Numbered from the stretch's first letter, positions 29,792 to 39,484 are shown. The stretch is DNA of 64,000 bases from Aliarcobacter trophiarum LMG 25534 (GCF_003355515.1 NZ_CP031367.1:310001-374000), one strand, 5' to 3'. Translations and numbers: made by a program. The notes: generated by a model not told the origin, from the letters alone.

Positions 29792-31606
29792 ATGAAAAGA
29801 GCGATAGAGCTTTTGAAAAAACACAATCTTTTAAAAATTATTGATGATGAGCTTGATATAAATCTTGAAATTCCACATGTTGCATATATTGAGGTTAAAG
29901 AGCCAAATTCAAAGGCTATTTTATTTACAAATGTAGTTGATAGAAAAAATGGTAAAAAATTTAAAGAGCCAGTTTTAATGAATGTTTTTTGTAATGAAAA
30001 AGCAGTTAAGCTATTTATTGGAGATGGAGATATTATTGGAGCCGAAATAGAGAGTTTACTTAAAATGAAGCCACCAGTTAGTTTCAGTGAAAAACTATCA
30101 ACTTTAGGAAAATTATTCTCACTTAAAAATACAATTCCAAAAAAATTAAATAAAAAAGGTGTTTGCCAAGAAGTTGTAAAGCTAGGTAGTGATGCAAAAC
30201 TTAGTGACCTGCCAGTAATTACAACTTGGGAAGAGGATGGTGGACCTTTTATTACAATGGGACAAGTTTATACTCAAAGTTTAAATGGAGAACTTAAAAA
30301 TTTGGGAATGTATAGATTGCAAGTTTATGATGATAATACTCTTGGAATGCATTGGCAAATTCATAAAGACTCAAATCACTTTTTTCATGAGTATAAACAA
30401 GCTGGTAAAAAGATGCCTGTAAGTATAGGAATTGGTGGAGATCCTATGTATATTTGGTGTGGACAAGCTCCCCTTCCTATTGGAATTTTTGAACTTATGC
30501 TTTATGGATTTGTTAAAAATAGTCCTGCAAAATTGGTTAAATCTATTACAAATGATATTTGGGTTCCAGAAGATAATGATTATATAATAGAAGGCTTTGT
30601 AGATCCTAGTAAACTTAAGATTGAAGGTCCTTTTGGAGATCATACTGGTTATTACACTCTTGAAGAGGAGTTTCCTTTTATGGAAGTTAGTGCAATAACA
30701 AGTAAAAAAGAGCCAGTATTTTTAGCAACTGTTGTTGGAAAACCACCTTTAGAAGATAAATATATGGGATATGCAACAGAGAGGATATTTTTGCCACTTT
30801 TAAGAACAACAGCTCCTTCATTAATAGATTATTATATGCCAGAAAATGGTGTTTATCATAATCTTATTTTGGCAAAAATAGATAGTTTTTATCCAGCCCA
30901 TGCTCAACAAATGATGCATGCATTTTGGGGAGTAGGGCAGATGAGTTTTGTAAAACATGCGATATTTGTAAATAGTGATGCACCAGCTCTTACAAATCAT
31001 GATGAGATTACAAAATATATTTTAAATAGAGTAAATGTGGAAGATTTACTTGCAACTAAAGGAGCAGTTGATCATCTTGACCATACTGCTCCAAAGTTTG
31101 CAAGTGGTGGAAAACTGGGAGTTGATTGTACAGGAGAAGAGATAAAAGAGCTTGGAATTACACTTTTAAGTGATAGTGAACTCTTAGAAAAGATGCAAGA
31201 GATAAGTAAAGAGATAAAAGGCTTAAAACAGTACTATATAGATACAAAAAATCCAATTTGTGTAATAAGTGTGGATAAAACAAGAAGCCAAAAAGAGCTT
31301 TTTGAAGAGCTAAAACCACTATTTTCTCATATAAAAATTTTAATCATTGTAGACAACAGAGCAAATGATTTAGAAAATCCTTATATGCTAATTTGGAGAG
31401 TTACAAACAACTTTGACTCTACAAGAGATTTATATATTTCTGAAAACACTATTTGTCTTGATGGTACAAACAAAAGTACACTAGATGGCTTTTCTAGAAG
31501 ATGGCCAGGAGATGTAAATTGTACTAAAAGTGTAATTGATAGTTTAATAGAGAGAAAAATTATAGATATAGATGAAGAGTTTATAAAAAAACACCAGTTA
31601 TACTAA
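29792..31606 (+). CDS. UbiD-family decarboxylase, probably menaquinone biosynthesis
   Basis: Prenylated-FMN-dependent decarboxylase of 604 residues. UbiD-family segments are visible: PVITTWEEDGGPFITMGQVYTQ near 141-162, the cofactor-loop region WQIHKDSNHFF near 188-198, and EGPFGDHTGYYTLEEEFP near 278-295, which holds the catalytic Glu-Asp-Glu neighbourhood. In Campylobacterota the long (about 600-residue) form is the decarboxylase linked to the futalosine pathway for menaquinone. Menaquinone would serve the neighbouring complex I and fumarate reductase. A TAAAAT -10-like element and AAGGAAAA ribosome site precede the ATG. The exact substrate is inferred. Confidence 0.88.
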   Translation: MKRAIELLKKHNLLKIIDDELDINLEIPHVAYIEVKEPNSKAILFTNVVDRKNGKKFKEPVLMNVFCNEKAVKLFIGDGDIIGAEIESLLKMKPPVSFSEKLSTLGKLFSLKNTIPKKLNKKGVCQEVVKLGSDAKLSDLPVITTWEEDGGPFITMGQVYTQSLNGELKNLGMYRLQVYDDNTLGMHWQIHKDSNHFFHEYKQAGKKMPVSIGIGGDPMYIWCGQAPLPIGIFELMLYGFVKNSPAKLVKSITNDIWVPEDNDYIIEGFVDPSKLKIEGPFGDHTGYYTLEEEFPFMEVSAITSKKEPVFLATVVGKPPLEDKYMGYATERIFLPLLRTTAPSLIDYYMPENGVYHNLILAKIDSFYPAHAQQMMHAFWGVGQMSFVKHAIFVNSDAPALTNHDEITKYILNRVNVEDLLATKGAVDHLDHTAPKFASGGKLGVDCTGEEIKELGITLLSDSELLEKMQEISKEIKGLKQYYIDTKNPICVISVDKTRSQKELFEELKPLFSHIKILIIVDNRANDLENPYMLIWRVTNNFDSTRDLYISENTICLDGTNKSTLDGFSRRWPGDVNCTKSVIDSLIERKIIDIDEEFIKKHQLY

Positions 31607-32070
31607 ATAACTGGTCTATTTAATCTTAAAAAATATAAAGATGGCAGTACAAGCCCAAAAGTAATAGCAAAAAGTATAGAGAAAGATTTTAATCCATCGT
31701 GAATAAAAAGCTCTATAAGTTCTGGTTTTGCGCCATATCGGTTTATATCTATTAAAGTAACCATTGCACTAAATGCATAAGTCCCAGGTAAAACAGGAAT
31801 TATAGAAGCTACGGTATAGACAGGTCTTGGAATTTTATACTTTCTTGACCAATAAAGAGCTACTATTCCAATAATTGCACTAGCCAAAAAAGTTGATATT
31901 TCTATTCCAAAATCTAAAGTTAAAAATATTGTTCTCAAATCATAAACTATGGCTCCTCCGAATGCACAATATTTTAACGTATGTTTTGGAACATTAAAAA
32001 CCATAGCAAATCCAAGGGAAGCAAGACTAGCAAATATTGCTTCAACAAATAATTTTAATAAAAGTTCCAT
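31603..32070 (-). CDS. ThrE-type threonine/serine exporter, small subunit
   Basis: An integral membrane protein of 155 residues with about four to five helices (for example AIFASLASLGFAMVFNVP and TVASIIPVLPGTYAFSAMV). It corresponds to the C-terminal half (ThrE_2/DUF3815) of the Corynebacterium ThrE exporter, encoded separately from its partner here. It starts one base after the partner gene. Its stop overlaps the end of the convergent UbiD-family gene by four bases. Transport direction and substrate are inferred from the family. Confidence 0.82.
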   Translation of the reverse strand: MELLLKLFVEAIFASLASLGFAMVFNVPKHTLKYCAFGGAIVYDLRTIFLTLDFGIEISTFLASAIIGIVALYWSRKYKIPRPVYTVASIIPVLPGTYAFSAMVTLIDINRYGAKPELIELFIHDGLKSFSILFAITFGLVLPSLYFLRLNRPVI

Positions 32071-32071
32071 C

Positions 32072-32854
32072 TTAAGCCTTTATTCCCAAAATTGTAATGG
32101 CAAAAATAATACCAACTGATGTAGCTAGTGTTAAAATGATACCATCCATCCATCGACCCCAACCCATCATCATATAGCCCTTAAATGAGTCTAAAAATGA
32201 ATTTACAAAAGCAAAACCAGGGGCAAGAAGTAAAACACTAGCGGCAAGGGCTATATTTGGAGTGGAGCTAAGACCATAAAGTTTTGATATTCCTGCAATA
32301 AATGTTGCAACAAAGGCGGTTATTCCAAAAGCTATAATCATAATAAATCTTTTTTTTGCTAACTCTTGTCTAGTAAACATAGCAACAGTAGAAGCACAAA
32401 AAGTGACTAATACGGCAATCATATCTCCGCCTTGTAAATAAGCAAAAGAGCTACAAGCTAAACCAACCATAAAAACAACCAACCAACGATTGTAATAGTT
32501 TGGTTCAATCTGTTTTAAAATTGTATATAAATATGAGATATCGTAGTTTACTTGAGACTCTTTTTTTTCCATTTTTAAAACTATATTTTGGATTTGGCAA
32601 ACGATACTCATATTTATTGGCTTGTGGTGAACTCTTCTTGTAGTTGTAATAGATTGACCATTTTTAAGAGTTGTTAAAACTATTGCAGAAGGAATAAGTG
32701 ATATTTCGACACTAGAAACACCTAAAACATTTCCTAGTCGTTGAGCAGTTTGCTCTATTAAAATACTTTCAGCTCCATATTCACTCATTAAAACGGCAGC
32801 TTTTATAATTCCTCTTGTGATAATTGATTGCTCTTCATAAGATAGTTTGTGCAT
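32072..32854 (-). CDS. ThrE-type threonine/serine exporter, large subunit
   Basis: A 260-residue protein with a cytoplasmic N-terminal region of about 120 residues followed by roughly five helices. It matches the ThrE N-terminal domain family (DUF1212). The segment GAESILIEQTAQRLGNVLGVSSVEISLIPSA-type (near 29-57) is typical, as is HHKPINM near 81-87. It is the first gene of a two-gene operon with the small subunit. A clear TATAAT lies about 29 bases upstream, with AAGGAAA-type ribosome sites. Confidence 0.85.
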   Translation of the reverse strand: MHKLSYEEQSIITRGIIKAAVLMSEYGAESILIEQTAQRLGNVLGVSSVEISLIPSAIVLTTLKNGQSITTTRRVHHKPINMSIVCQIQNIVLKMEKKESQVNYDISYLYTILKQIEPNYYNRWLVVFMVGLACSSFAYLQGGDMIAVLVTFCASTVAMFTRQELAKKRFIMIIAFGITAFVATFIAGISKLYGLSSTPNIALAASVLLLAPGFAFVNSFLDSFKGYMMMGWGRWMDGIILTLATSVGIIFAITILGIKA

Positions 32855-32882
32855 TTTCTTTCTTTTTTCCTCAATTTATGAA

Positions 32883-32888
32883 ATTATA
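32883..32888 (-). promoter_or_regulatory. putative -10 element of the ThrE-type operon
   Basis: TATAAT on the minus strand within TAGTATAATTTC, 28 bases upstream of the start codon and downstream of the tex stop. Confidence 0.55.
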
Positions 32889-32923
32889 CTAAAATTTCTT
32901 ATATTTAAGAGAAGACAAAGTAG

Positions 32924-35023
32924 TTATTTTAAGCTAATTGCTACTCTTTGTCTATCTAAATCAATGTTTATAACTTTTAAGTTTTCTAAATTTTGATTTA
33001 TACTTAAAAACTCACTAGGATGTGAAACTCTTTTATGGCTTATTTCTGAGATATGAAGAAGGGCATCATTTTTTAATCCAATATCTACAAATGCCCCAAA
33101 ATCTGTGATATTTCTTACAATCCCACTTAAAATAAATCCCTCTTTTAAATCATTTATATCTAAAATATCATTTGCAAACTTTACTTGATTAAAATCCATT
33201 CTTACATCATAACCAACTTTTGTAAGCTCATTTACTATATCTTTTATTTTTAAACTGCTTACCTTTAGCTCATTTGCTACTTTTTCAAAATCTTTTATAT
33301 CTTCAATTTTATAGTTTTGTTGAAGTTTACTTGTTAGAATATAATCCTCAGGGTGAATTGCAGTATTATCTAAAATAGAGTTTCCATCTTTAATCCTTAA
33401 AAATCCAACACTTTGAATAAATGCTTTTTCTCCCAAACCTTTTACTTGTAGAAGCTGCTCTTTTGAATTAAACTTTTTGATTTTCCCCCTATATTCAACT
33501 ATGTTTTGGGCTAATTTTTCACTAACTCCAGAGATAAAAGATAAGAGTTTGTATGAGGCAGAGTTTAAATCAACTCCAACTTTGTTTACTAAATCTATTG
33601 TAATGTTTTCCAGCTTCTTTTCTAGCTCTTTTTGATTTACATCATGTTGGTATTGACCAATTCCAAGTGATTTTGGATCGATTTTAACTAAAGCAGCCAT
33701 AGGGTCTCTTAACCTTTGAGCTATTGAAATAGCTCCTCTTATGGTTACATCAAGATTTGGATACTCATTTATTGCTATTTGTGATGCTGAGTAAACACTA
33801 GCTCCAATTTCGCTAACAATTGCATATTTTATATCTAAATTATGCTCTTTTAAAAGCTTTTCTATAAAAATTGCACTCTCTCTTGAAGCTGTACCATTTC
33901 CAATAGCAATAGCTGTAATCTTATATTTCTTGATTAGATCTAAAAGAGTTTTAGAAGAGTTTACAAAATCCTCTTTAGGTTTTGTTGGATAGATAACTGA
34001 ACTATCTAAAAAAAGTCCATTTTTATCTATGACAGCTAATTTACAACCAGTTTTAAATCCAGGATCTATTCCTAAAATTACCTGATTTATAAGTGGAGCA
34101 GTTAGAAGTAGCTCTTTTAAGTTTTTTCCAAAAAGTTCTATGGCATTAACACTAGCTCTCTCTTTTAAGTTAGAAATAGCTTCCCTTTTTAAAGTAGGAA
34201 GTAATAATCTTTTTAAACCATCTTTAAAACTATCAAAAACTAACTCTTTTGAACTTGAAGCATTTGTAGGAATTTTGTATTTTTTGATGTTTTCTAAAAT
34301 ATAATTCTCATCTATCTCAACTTTTATAGAGAGTTGTTTCTCATTTACTGCTCGTAAAATCGCTAAAACTCTATGAGATTTTATAAATTTTATTTTTTCA
34401 CTTGTATTTGCAAAATTTGAATAAAGACCATTTTTATCAAACTCTTTTGTAGGAGTTATTTCTAAAATACCCCAATTTTGGATTAAGTTTCTTAAAACTT
34501 CTTTTGATTTGAAATCATCTGCATATCTTTGTGCAATTATATCTTTTGCCCCATTTATTGCTTCATTTACTGTTTTAACATTTTCATTTAAAAAAGATTT
34601 TGCTTTTTGTTCACACTCCTCTTTAGTATATCTCATACTTTGGATAATATTTGCTAAAGGTTCAAGACCATTTTCTAAGGCAGTAGTAGTTCTTGAAGAT
34701 TTTTTCTCTTTAAAAGGTGAATAAATATCTTCTAAAGCTTGAAGTGTTGTAGCTTCATCTAAGCTTTTTTTTATTTTTTCATCTAAAAAACTTCTCTCTT
34801 TTAAAATACTTTTAATCTCATCTTTTCTATGTAGAAGCTTTTTTGAATACTCAAAAATTTCTTCAAAATCTCTAAGTTGCTCATCTGTTGCACTATTTGT
34901 AAACTCTTTTCTATATCTTGCAATAAATGGAATAGTGCAACCCTCATCTAAAAGTTTTATAATATTTTCAATAATATTTTTTTGTAAATTAGTTTTATTG
35001 TGTAAAATTTCTATTAAATTCAT
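32924..35023 (-). CDS. tex: Tex-family RNA-binding transcription accessory protein
   Basis: A cytoplasmic nucleic-acid-binding protein of 699 residues. The order is an N-terminal helix-turn-helix region, a YqgF/RNase H-like domain starting at VILGIDPGFKTGCKLAVID near 315, helix-hairpin-helix segments (YKLLSFISGVSEKLAQNIVEYR near 485), and a C-terminal S1 domain (FILSGIVRNITDFGAFVDIG near 630). Length is slightly shorter than the usual 720-780. A TACAAT element lies upstream next to a 12-bp inverted repeat. Family members affect transcription and stress tolerance; the precise job here is unknown. Confidence 0.94.
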   Translation of the reverse strand: MNLIEILHNKTNLQKNIIENIIKLLDEGCTIPFIARYRKEFTNSATDEQLRDFEEIFEYSKKLLHRKDEIKSILKERSFLDEKIKKSLDEATTLQALEDIYSPFKEKKSSRTTTALENGLEPLANIIQSMRYTKEECEQKAKSFLNENVKTVNEAINGAKDIIAQRYADDFKSKEVLRNLIQNWGILEITPTKEFDKNGLYSNFANTSEKIKFIKSHRVLAILRAVNEKQLSIKVEIDENYILENIKKYKIPTNASSSKELVFDSFKDGLKRLLLPTLKREAISNLKERASVNAIELFGKNLKELLLTAPLINQVILGIDPGFKTGCKLAVIDKNGLFLDSSVIYPTKPKEDFVNSSKTLLDLIKKYKITAIAIGNGTASRESAIFIEKLLKEHNLDIKYAIVSEIGASVYSASQIAINEYPNLDVTIRGAISIAQRLRDPMAALVKIDPKSLGIGQYQHDVNQKELEKKLENITIDLVNKVGVDLNSASYKLLSFISGVSEKLAQNIVEYRGKIKKFNSKEQLLQVKGLGEKAFIQSVGFLRIKDGNSILDNTAIHPEDYILTSKLQQNYKIEDIKDFEKVANELKVSSLKIKDIVNELTKVGYDVRMDFNQVKFANDILDINDLKEGFILSGIVRNITDFGAFVDIGLKNDALLHISEISHKRVSHPSEFLSINQNLENLKVINIDLDRQRVAISLK

Positions 35024-35046
35024 AGCTCTTTCTTCTTTTTATAACA

Positions 35047-35082
35047 ATTGTAGCAAAGTTTATAAGCTATTAGCTTATAAAC
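35047..35082. promoter_or_regulatory. tex -10 element and adjacent 12-bp inverted repeat
   Basis: TACAAT lies on the minus strand at 35047-35052. Immediately upstream, gtttataagcta (35058-35069) and tagcttataaac (35071-35082) form a perfect inverted repeat with a one-base centre. It may end transcription of the small upstream gene, or act at the tex promoter. Confidence 0.5.
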
Positions 35083-35104
35083 TTAAAATTTAAGATTTCT
35101 TTGC

Positions 35105-35332
35105 TTACTCTTCTTCAAAATTTGATTTACTATTTGGTGTAAAACTATCATCATAATCAAAGTTGTCATAATCATCATAATCAACAGTAAAAATTTTTGG
35201 ATATCCCAATTTTACTAACTCTTTGTCAATATTTTCTTCACTTAATCTATTTTTTATTTTATCCATAATTTGCTCAATATGCTCTTCTTTCACATCAGCA
35301 GCTCTTAATTCATAAATAATAGCTAAACTCAT
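35105..35332 (-). CDS. small acidic hypothetical protein
   Basis: A 75-residue protein that I do not recognise. The first 45 residues are helical and charged (EEHIEQIMDKIKNRLSEEN). The tail is strongly acidic and rich in Asp-Tyr repeats (DYDDYDNFDYDD, about 51-62). AAGGAAAAA precedes its ATG. It lies 20 bases after the M42-like peptidase gene and could be co-transcribed with it. No signal peptide or membrane segment is visible. Confidence 0.7.
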   Translation of the reverse strand: MSLAIIYELRAADVKEEHIEQIMDKIKNRLSEENIDKELVKLGYPKIFTVDYDDYDNFDYDDSFTPNSKSNFEEE

Positions 35333-35352
35333 TTTTTCCTTCTTTGTTTAAT

Positions 35353-36441
35353 TTAATTGTTTGTAGTTTTTATATAAAAACTACTTAAAATAAATATAAT
35401 TGCTTTAATAGATTCAATAGAAGCTGTCTCATCAACTGTATGATAACCAGTTGTTGGAATTTGCAAGGTTGAACCTTGTATCTCTCCATTTGATTCCATA
35501 ATAATTCTTCCTAGCTCTGTACTTCCAATGCTAAGAGGTTTTAGAGCATCTTTTTCTCTCAATCTATTTTTTTCAATTATAAATTTATCTTTGCAAGAGA
35601 ATGATATTTTATTTTTCTTACAAAATAGTTTTAACTCCTTTAAAAGTGGTGATTTAAATTTTGCATTTACATCTTTATTTCTTAGAACAACAAGCTGTTT
35701 ATCAGCTTCTTCTCTATTTTCATAAGGGCTTGTATCAAGAACAATCAATCTATTTGTAGATATTTTATTTTTTTTGAACCACTCGTGAATAAATCTCCAA
35801 CTCTTTCCAGCTTCTTCTTGAGCTGTAAAAAAGGCAGTTCCAGCAAATCCATGTTGATAAAGATATAAAATAATTGCGGCACTTAAAACATTGTCAAGTT
35901 GTGCAGATATTAAGTTGCCATTTTGTTTTAATTTATCAACAAAGGCAATTGGAGTACTAGGAAGTAAGTGATTTAAACCCTCTATTTTAAAAATTAGATT
36001 ATTTATCTCCTCTTTCAAAAAAGCATCTGTTATTTTCCCAATTCCTAAATAGCTTCCACTAAAAGGTTCATAAGCATGAACATTTTGATTTATATATCTT
36101 TGTGAGATTTGTTGAAAAGTCTGTTCTGAAAGAGAATTTCCTCTTAAATCAGAGCGATTTTTTGCTAAAAATGCAGCAAACTGAAACTCATTTGGACCTG
36201 TACAAATAACTCCATGTCTATCTATATGTGCGCTTAAAATACCATTTTGTGGCTCTTTACCACTAGCAACTAAAAGACCGTCATAATGCTCTGTTTTTAT
36301 GCCAATTTCATCAAGCTCTCTTTTTAAGTAGAGTAAAAAAGAGTGTTCAGCTCCTGTAACAGAAGGAACACGAATAAGCTGTTTTAGTAAATCTAAAAAT
36401 AGAGTAAAATCTTTTGGCTCATTTGAAAATGAAGCACTCAA
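35353..36441 (-). CDS. M42-like zinc aminopeptidase/deblocking peptidase
   Basis: A 362-residue cytoplasmic metallopeptidase. Predicted zinc-binding or catalytic residues are H72 and D74 (AHIDRHG), D183 (AQLDN), E209 and E210 (AQEEAG), D236 (LDTSPY) and a late histidine in TTGYHTVDE (near 337). This order fits the co-catalytic di-zinc M42/M20 clan. I use the TTG start at 36439-36441 because AGGAG lies five bases upstream and no suitable ATG is nearby. A TATAAT element (36489-36494, minus) and an 8-bp inverted repeat (36463-36480) precede it. Substrate is unknown. Confidence 0.85.
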   Translation of the reverse strand: MSASFSNEPKDFTLFLDLLKQLIRVPSVTGAEHSFLLYLKRELDEIGIKTEHYDGLLVASGKEPQNGILSAHIDRHGVICTGPNEFQFAAFLAKNRSDLRGNSLSEQTFQQISQRYINQNVHAYEPFSGSYLGIGKITDAFLKEEINNLIFKIEGLNHLLPSTPIAFVDKLKQNGNLISAQLDNVLSAAIILYLYQHGFAGTAFFTAQEEAGKSWRFIHEWFKKNKISTNRLIVLDTSPYENREEADKQLVVLRNKDVNAKFKSPLLKELKLFCKKNKISFSCKDKFIIEKNRLREKDALKPLSIGSTELGRIIMESNGEIQGSTLQIPTTGYHTVDETASIESIKAIIFILSSFYIKTTNN

Positions 36442-36462
36442 ACTATTCTCCTAAAAATTTAT

Positions 36463-36494
36463 AGAATAAAGGTTTATTCTTGTGTGAAATTATA
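36463..36494 (-). promoter_or_regulatory. promoter and leader repeat of the M42-like peptidase gene
   Basis: TATAAT on the minus strand at 36489-36494. The predicted start of transcription runs into an inverted repeat, agaataaa (36463-36470) and tttattct (36473-36480), with a two-base centre. Confidence 0.4.
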
Positions 36495-36564
36495 AACTAT
36501 TTTTTTAATATTTATCTAAAAAATTGCTTAAATTTGGCTGCAAAATACTATAGTGTTTTAATCA

Positions 36565-36596
36565 GGATTATTTTAATCCATATTTAAACTTACAAT
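36565..36596 (+). promoter_or_regulatory. nir/sir promoter with palindrome over the -35 region
   Basis: ggatta-ttt-taatcc (36565-36579) lies just upstream of TACAAT (36591-36596), which is 41 bases before the reductase start. The palindrome covers where a -35 box would sit. Confidence 0.4.
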
Positions 36597-36637
36597 AGTT
36601 ATACTTCTGAAAAATTACAACTATAATAAGGAATAGT

Positions 36638-38221
36638 ATGGCACAATTATCAGAACTTGAACTTTTGAAAGCTTCAAGAAATCCGCTTAGAGTAATAGAT
36701 GATATATATAAAGAAGCATTAGAAGGAATTCCTTTGAAAGATGAGTATATTGGACTTTTAAAATGGTATGGAATGTATCCTCACATAAATAAAGATAATC
36801 TTGAAGATAAAAAATATTTTATGCAAAGAGTAAAGTTAGTTGACGCAAGAATGAATTTAGAACAGTTAAGAGTTATGGGAGAAATTGGACAAAAATATGC
36901 TCAAGGTTTAGTTGATTTTACAACAAGACAAAATGTACAGTTTCATTATATTGAAATAAAAGATATTCCAGCTATTTTTGATCTATTAAATAGTGTCAAT
37001 CTAACTTCAAGAATGGCATCAGGTGATGGACCTAGACCTATTATGACATGCCCTGTTAGTGGAATTGATGAGGGTGAAATTTATGATGTAGAGAAACTTT
37101 TAAAAGAGGTTGATAGTTATTTTGATAAAAATGATGATAGATTTTGTAATTTTCCAAGAAAGTATAAAATAGGAATTAGTGGTTGCAAATGCCACTGTGC
37201 TGCACATGAAATTCAAGATGTAGCTTTTACTGCTTTTAAAGATAAAAATGGTGAAGTACTATTTGATTTAACTATTGGTGGTGGATTATCAAAATCAAAA
37301 CAGATAGCAACAAGAGCAAATAAGTATTTAAAACCAAACCAAGTTTTAGATGTTGCAGTTGCTTGTGCTGAGATTTTTAGAGATCATGGAAATAGAGATA
37401 ACAGAAATAAAGCAAGAGTTAGACATTTGTTAAATGATTGGGGAATTGAAAAATTTGTAGAGACAATAGAACAAGCCATTGGATATAAGCTTCAAGATGG
37501 ATTTATTGCTCCTGTTGTTGCCTCTTTTGAAAATAGAAACCATTTTGGGATAAATAAGCAAAAACAAGCAGGCTTTTCTTATGTAGGATTTGCAACAAAT
37601 TCAGGAAGAGTTGCTGGAGAGGATTTTGTAAAGTTTTATGAAATTTGTAAAAAGTATGGTGCAGGTGGAGTAGCACTTACGGGAACTCAAAACTTTATAG
37701 TATATGATGTAAAGGATGAGGTAGTTCAAAACTTAACAGATGAGTTTGAAGATTTAGGTTATCCCTCTTCTCCAAACCCTTTTAGGGCAAGATTACAATC
37801 ATGTACTGGAAAAGAGTTTTGTAAATTTGGAATAACTGAAACAAAAGAGTTTGCAAAAAGAGTTGTTGTTGAGCTTGAAAATAGATTCCCAGATTTTAAA
37901 GAGGATGTAACTATTGCTATTTCAGGTTGTGGAAATACTTGCTCTCATCCACAAATTGCTGATATTGGATTTGTTGGAGCTATGATTAGGCATGAAGGTG
38001 AAAGAGTTGAAGGCTATGATGTTCTTATGGGTGGGAATTTAGAAGGTACAAGCAAAAGTCGAATTGCTAGAAAGATTGGAGTAAAAGTTCCATCTACAGG
38101 TGTTATTGATTATATTGAAAAACTTATAAATGATTATAGAACAGATAGTTTAGGGCAGACAAGATTTAAAGATTATTTGGCAAATTTAGAGCCAGTTGGA
38201 GTTGTTGAAGATAGTGAATAA
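36638..38221 (+). CDS. sirohaem nitrite/sulfite reductase
   Basis: A six-electron sirohaem-[4Fe-4S] reductase of 527 residues, with two ferredoxin-like half domains followed by haem/cluster domains. The cluster and sirohaem ligands are C389, C395, C431 and C435 in the motifs SCTGKEFCKFG and SGCGNTCSHP. A second cysteine group (C182, C184, C186) lies in the first half. It appears monocistronic, with no sulfate-activation genes or other nitrite genes adjacent, so sulfite and nitrite cannot be separated by context. Electron donor is probably ferredoxin. Length fits NirA/SirA enzymes. Confidence 0.88.
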   Translation: MAQLSELELLKASRNPLRVIDDIYKEALEGIPLKDEYIGLLKWYGMYPHINKDNLEDKKYFMQRVKLVDARMNLEQLRVMGEIGQKYAQGLVDFTTRQNVQFHYIEIKDIPAIFDLLNSVNLTSRMASGDGPRPIMTCPVSGIDEGEIYDVEKLLKEVDSYFDKNDDRFCNFPRKYKIGISGCKCHCAAHEIQDVAFTAFKDKNGEVLFDLTIGGGLSKSKQIATRANKYLKPNQVLDVAVACAEIFRDHGNRDNRNKARVRHLLNDWGIEKFVETIEQAIGYKLQDGFIAPVVASFENRNHFGINKQKQAGFSYVGFATNSGRVAGEDFVKFYEICKKYGAGGVALTGTQNFIVYDVKDEVVQNLTDEFEDLGYPSSPNPFRARLQSCTGKEFCKFGITETKEFAKRVVVELENRFPDFKEDVTIAISGCGNTCSHPQIADIGFVGAMIRHEGERVEGYDVLMGGNLEGTSKSRIARKIGVKVPSTGVIDYIEKLINDYRTDSLGQTRFKDYLANLEPVGVVEDSE

Positions 38222-38229
38222 ATTATATT

Positions 38230-38258
38230 AAGGAGAGTTTTTTTAACTCTTCTTTTTA
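38230..38258 (+). terminator. intrinsic terminator after the nitrite/sulfite reductase gene
   Basis: Arms aaggagagtt and aactcttctt (38230-38239, 38245-38254, one wobble) around a T-rich loop, followed by TTTTT. The convergent M23 gene ends beside it, so it may serve both directions. Confidence 0.6.
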
Positions 38259-39446
38259 AAATAGATTAATTATACTTTTATCTGAAATTCTATCTAATCT
38301 TGTTGGAGCTGTTCTATTGTCATTTTCTATCTCTTTATTAAATTTAGAGATAGTAGCTTTTGTGTTTGCTAAAAATATAGGTTTTTCTTTTGGATCAAGA
38401 CCTTCAAATTTTGGTTTTTGTAAAACAGACATAGCATCTATTGCTACATTATTTTTATACATTCCTAAGTGTAAATGTGGTCCTGAACTAAGCCCAGTTG
38501 AACCAACATATCCAATGTGAGTCCCTTTCTTTATCATTTGCCCCTGCCTTAAACCTTTGGCAAATCCATTTTGATGTGCATATAGGGTTTTGTATCCATT
38601 TTGGTGATTTATTATAATAGTTTTTCCATAACCACTTTGAGTTCCTACAAACTCAATTTTTCCATCAGCTGCTGCATAGATATTTCTCCCTGTAGGAGCG
38701 GCAAAATCTGTACCTAAATGAGCTCTATACCTTTTTAAAACAGGATGGTATCTTTTATTTGTGAATGGGCTTGAAATTCTAGTATATGTTAAAGGTATCT
38801 GAAAAAGATAAGTTTTTGTAAAACCAACACCATTTTCATCATAATATTTATCATCTTTATTATTTCTAAATCTATAAAATGGTTTCCCATTTATTTGAAT
38901 CATAGCAGCATTTATTTCAGGCATACCGTGAAGTTTTCCCATATAAGTTTTTTGATTATACTCTATAGCTATAAAATCACCTTTTTTCATCTTTTTGAAA
39001 TCGGCACTTGAGTTGCTAAAAAGAGAGTTCAAAAGAGCTGCTATTGTAACATCTCCTGTCGCTTTTAAGATATCATTTGATATAGATTCAGTAATAGGAA
39101 TTGCAATTAGTTCAGAGGTTTCATTGTAGTTAATAGGTAGGGTTTGAAATTTGTAACTATCTGAGCTATCTTTATATATATGTATTTGAATATCGAGCGA
39201 TACAGGAATTAAAGCTTGAGTTAAACTTCCATCATCTTCTGTGTAAGAGAAAAATCTATTTCCAGATTGAATTTCGCTGCAAAGCTCTTGATCTTCTTTA
39301 TCTAAGTCATAATATAATTTTAGTGGGATTTTATTTTTTTCTAAAAATGTTAAAAAGCTTTCTCCTTTTTGCCAAGAAAGTTCTTCAATTTGAGCTGAAA
39401 ATAATATATTAGATAAAATGCAAATAAGTAAAATAATTTTTTTCAA
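38256..39446 (-). CDS. periplasmic M23 peptidoglycan metallopeptidase (Csd3/Pgp3-like)
   Basis: A 396-residue exported zinc peptidase. The signal peptide (about 1-18) is followed by a large N-terminal inhibitory-type region. The LytM domain from about 225 has H243 and D247 (HLGTDF), H291 and H324/H326 (GPHLHLG). The layout and length match Helicobacter Csd3/HdpA and Campylobacter Pgp3, D,D-endopeptidases/carboxypeptidases that trim cross-links and set helical cell shape. It is divergent from a Csd6/Pgp2-type gene, which supports this assignment. Some M23 proteins are endopeptidases only. Confidence 0.88.
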   Translation of the reverse strand: MKKIILLICILSNILFSAQIEELSWQKGESFLTFLEKNKIPLKLYYDLDKEDQELCSEIQSGNRFFSYTEDDGSLTQALIPVSLDIQIHIYKDSSDSYKFQTLPINYNETSELIAIPITESISNDILKATGDVTIAALLNSLFSNSSADFKKMKKGDFIAIEYNQKTYMGKLHGMPEINAAMIQINGKPFYRFRNNKDDKYYDENGVGFTKTYLFQIPLTYTRISSPFTNKRYHPVLKRYRAHLGTDFAAPTGRNIYAAADGKIEFVGTQSGYGKTIIINHQNGYKTLYAHQNGFAKGLRQGQMIKKGTHIGYVGSTGLSSGPHLHLGMYKNNVAIDAMSVLQKPKFEGLDPKEKPIFLANTKATISKFNKEIENDNRTAPTRLDRISDKSIINLF

Positions 39447-39484
39447 AATAATCCCTTTTTATTAAAAAATTAGGACAACTATTA

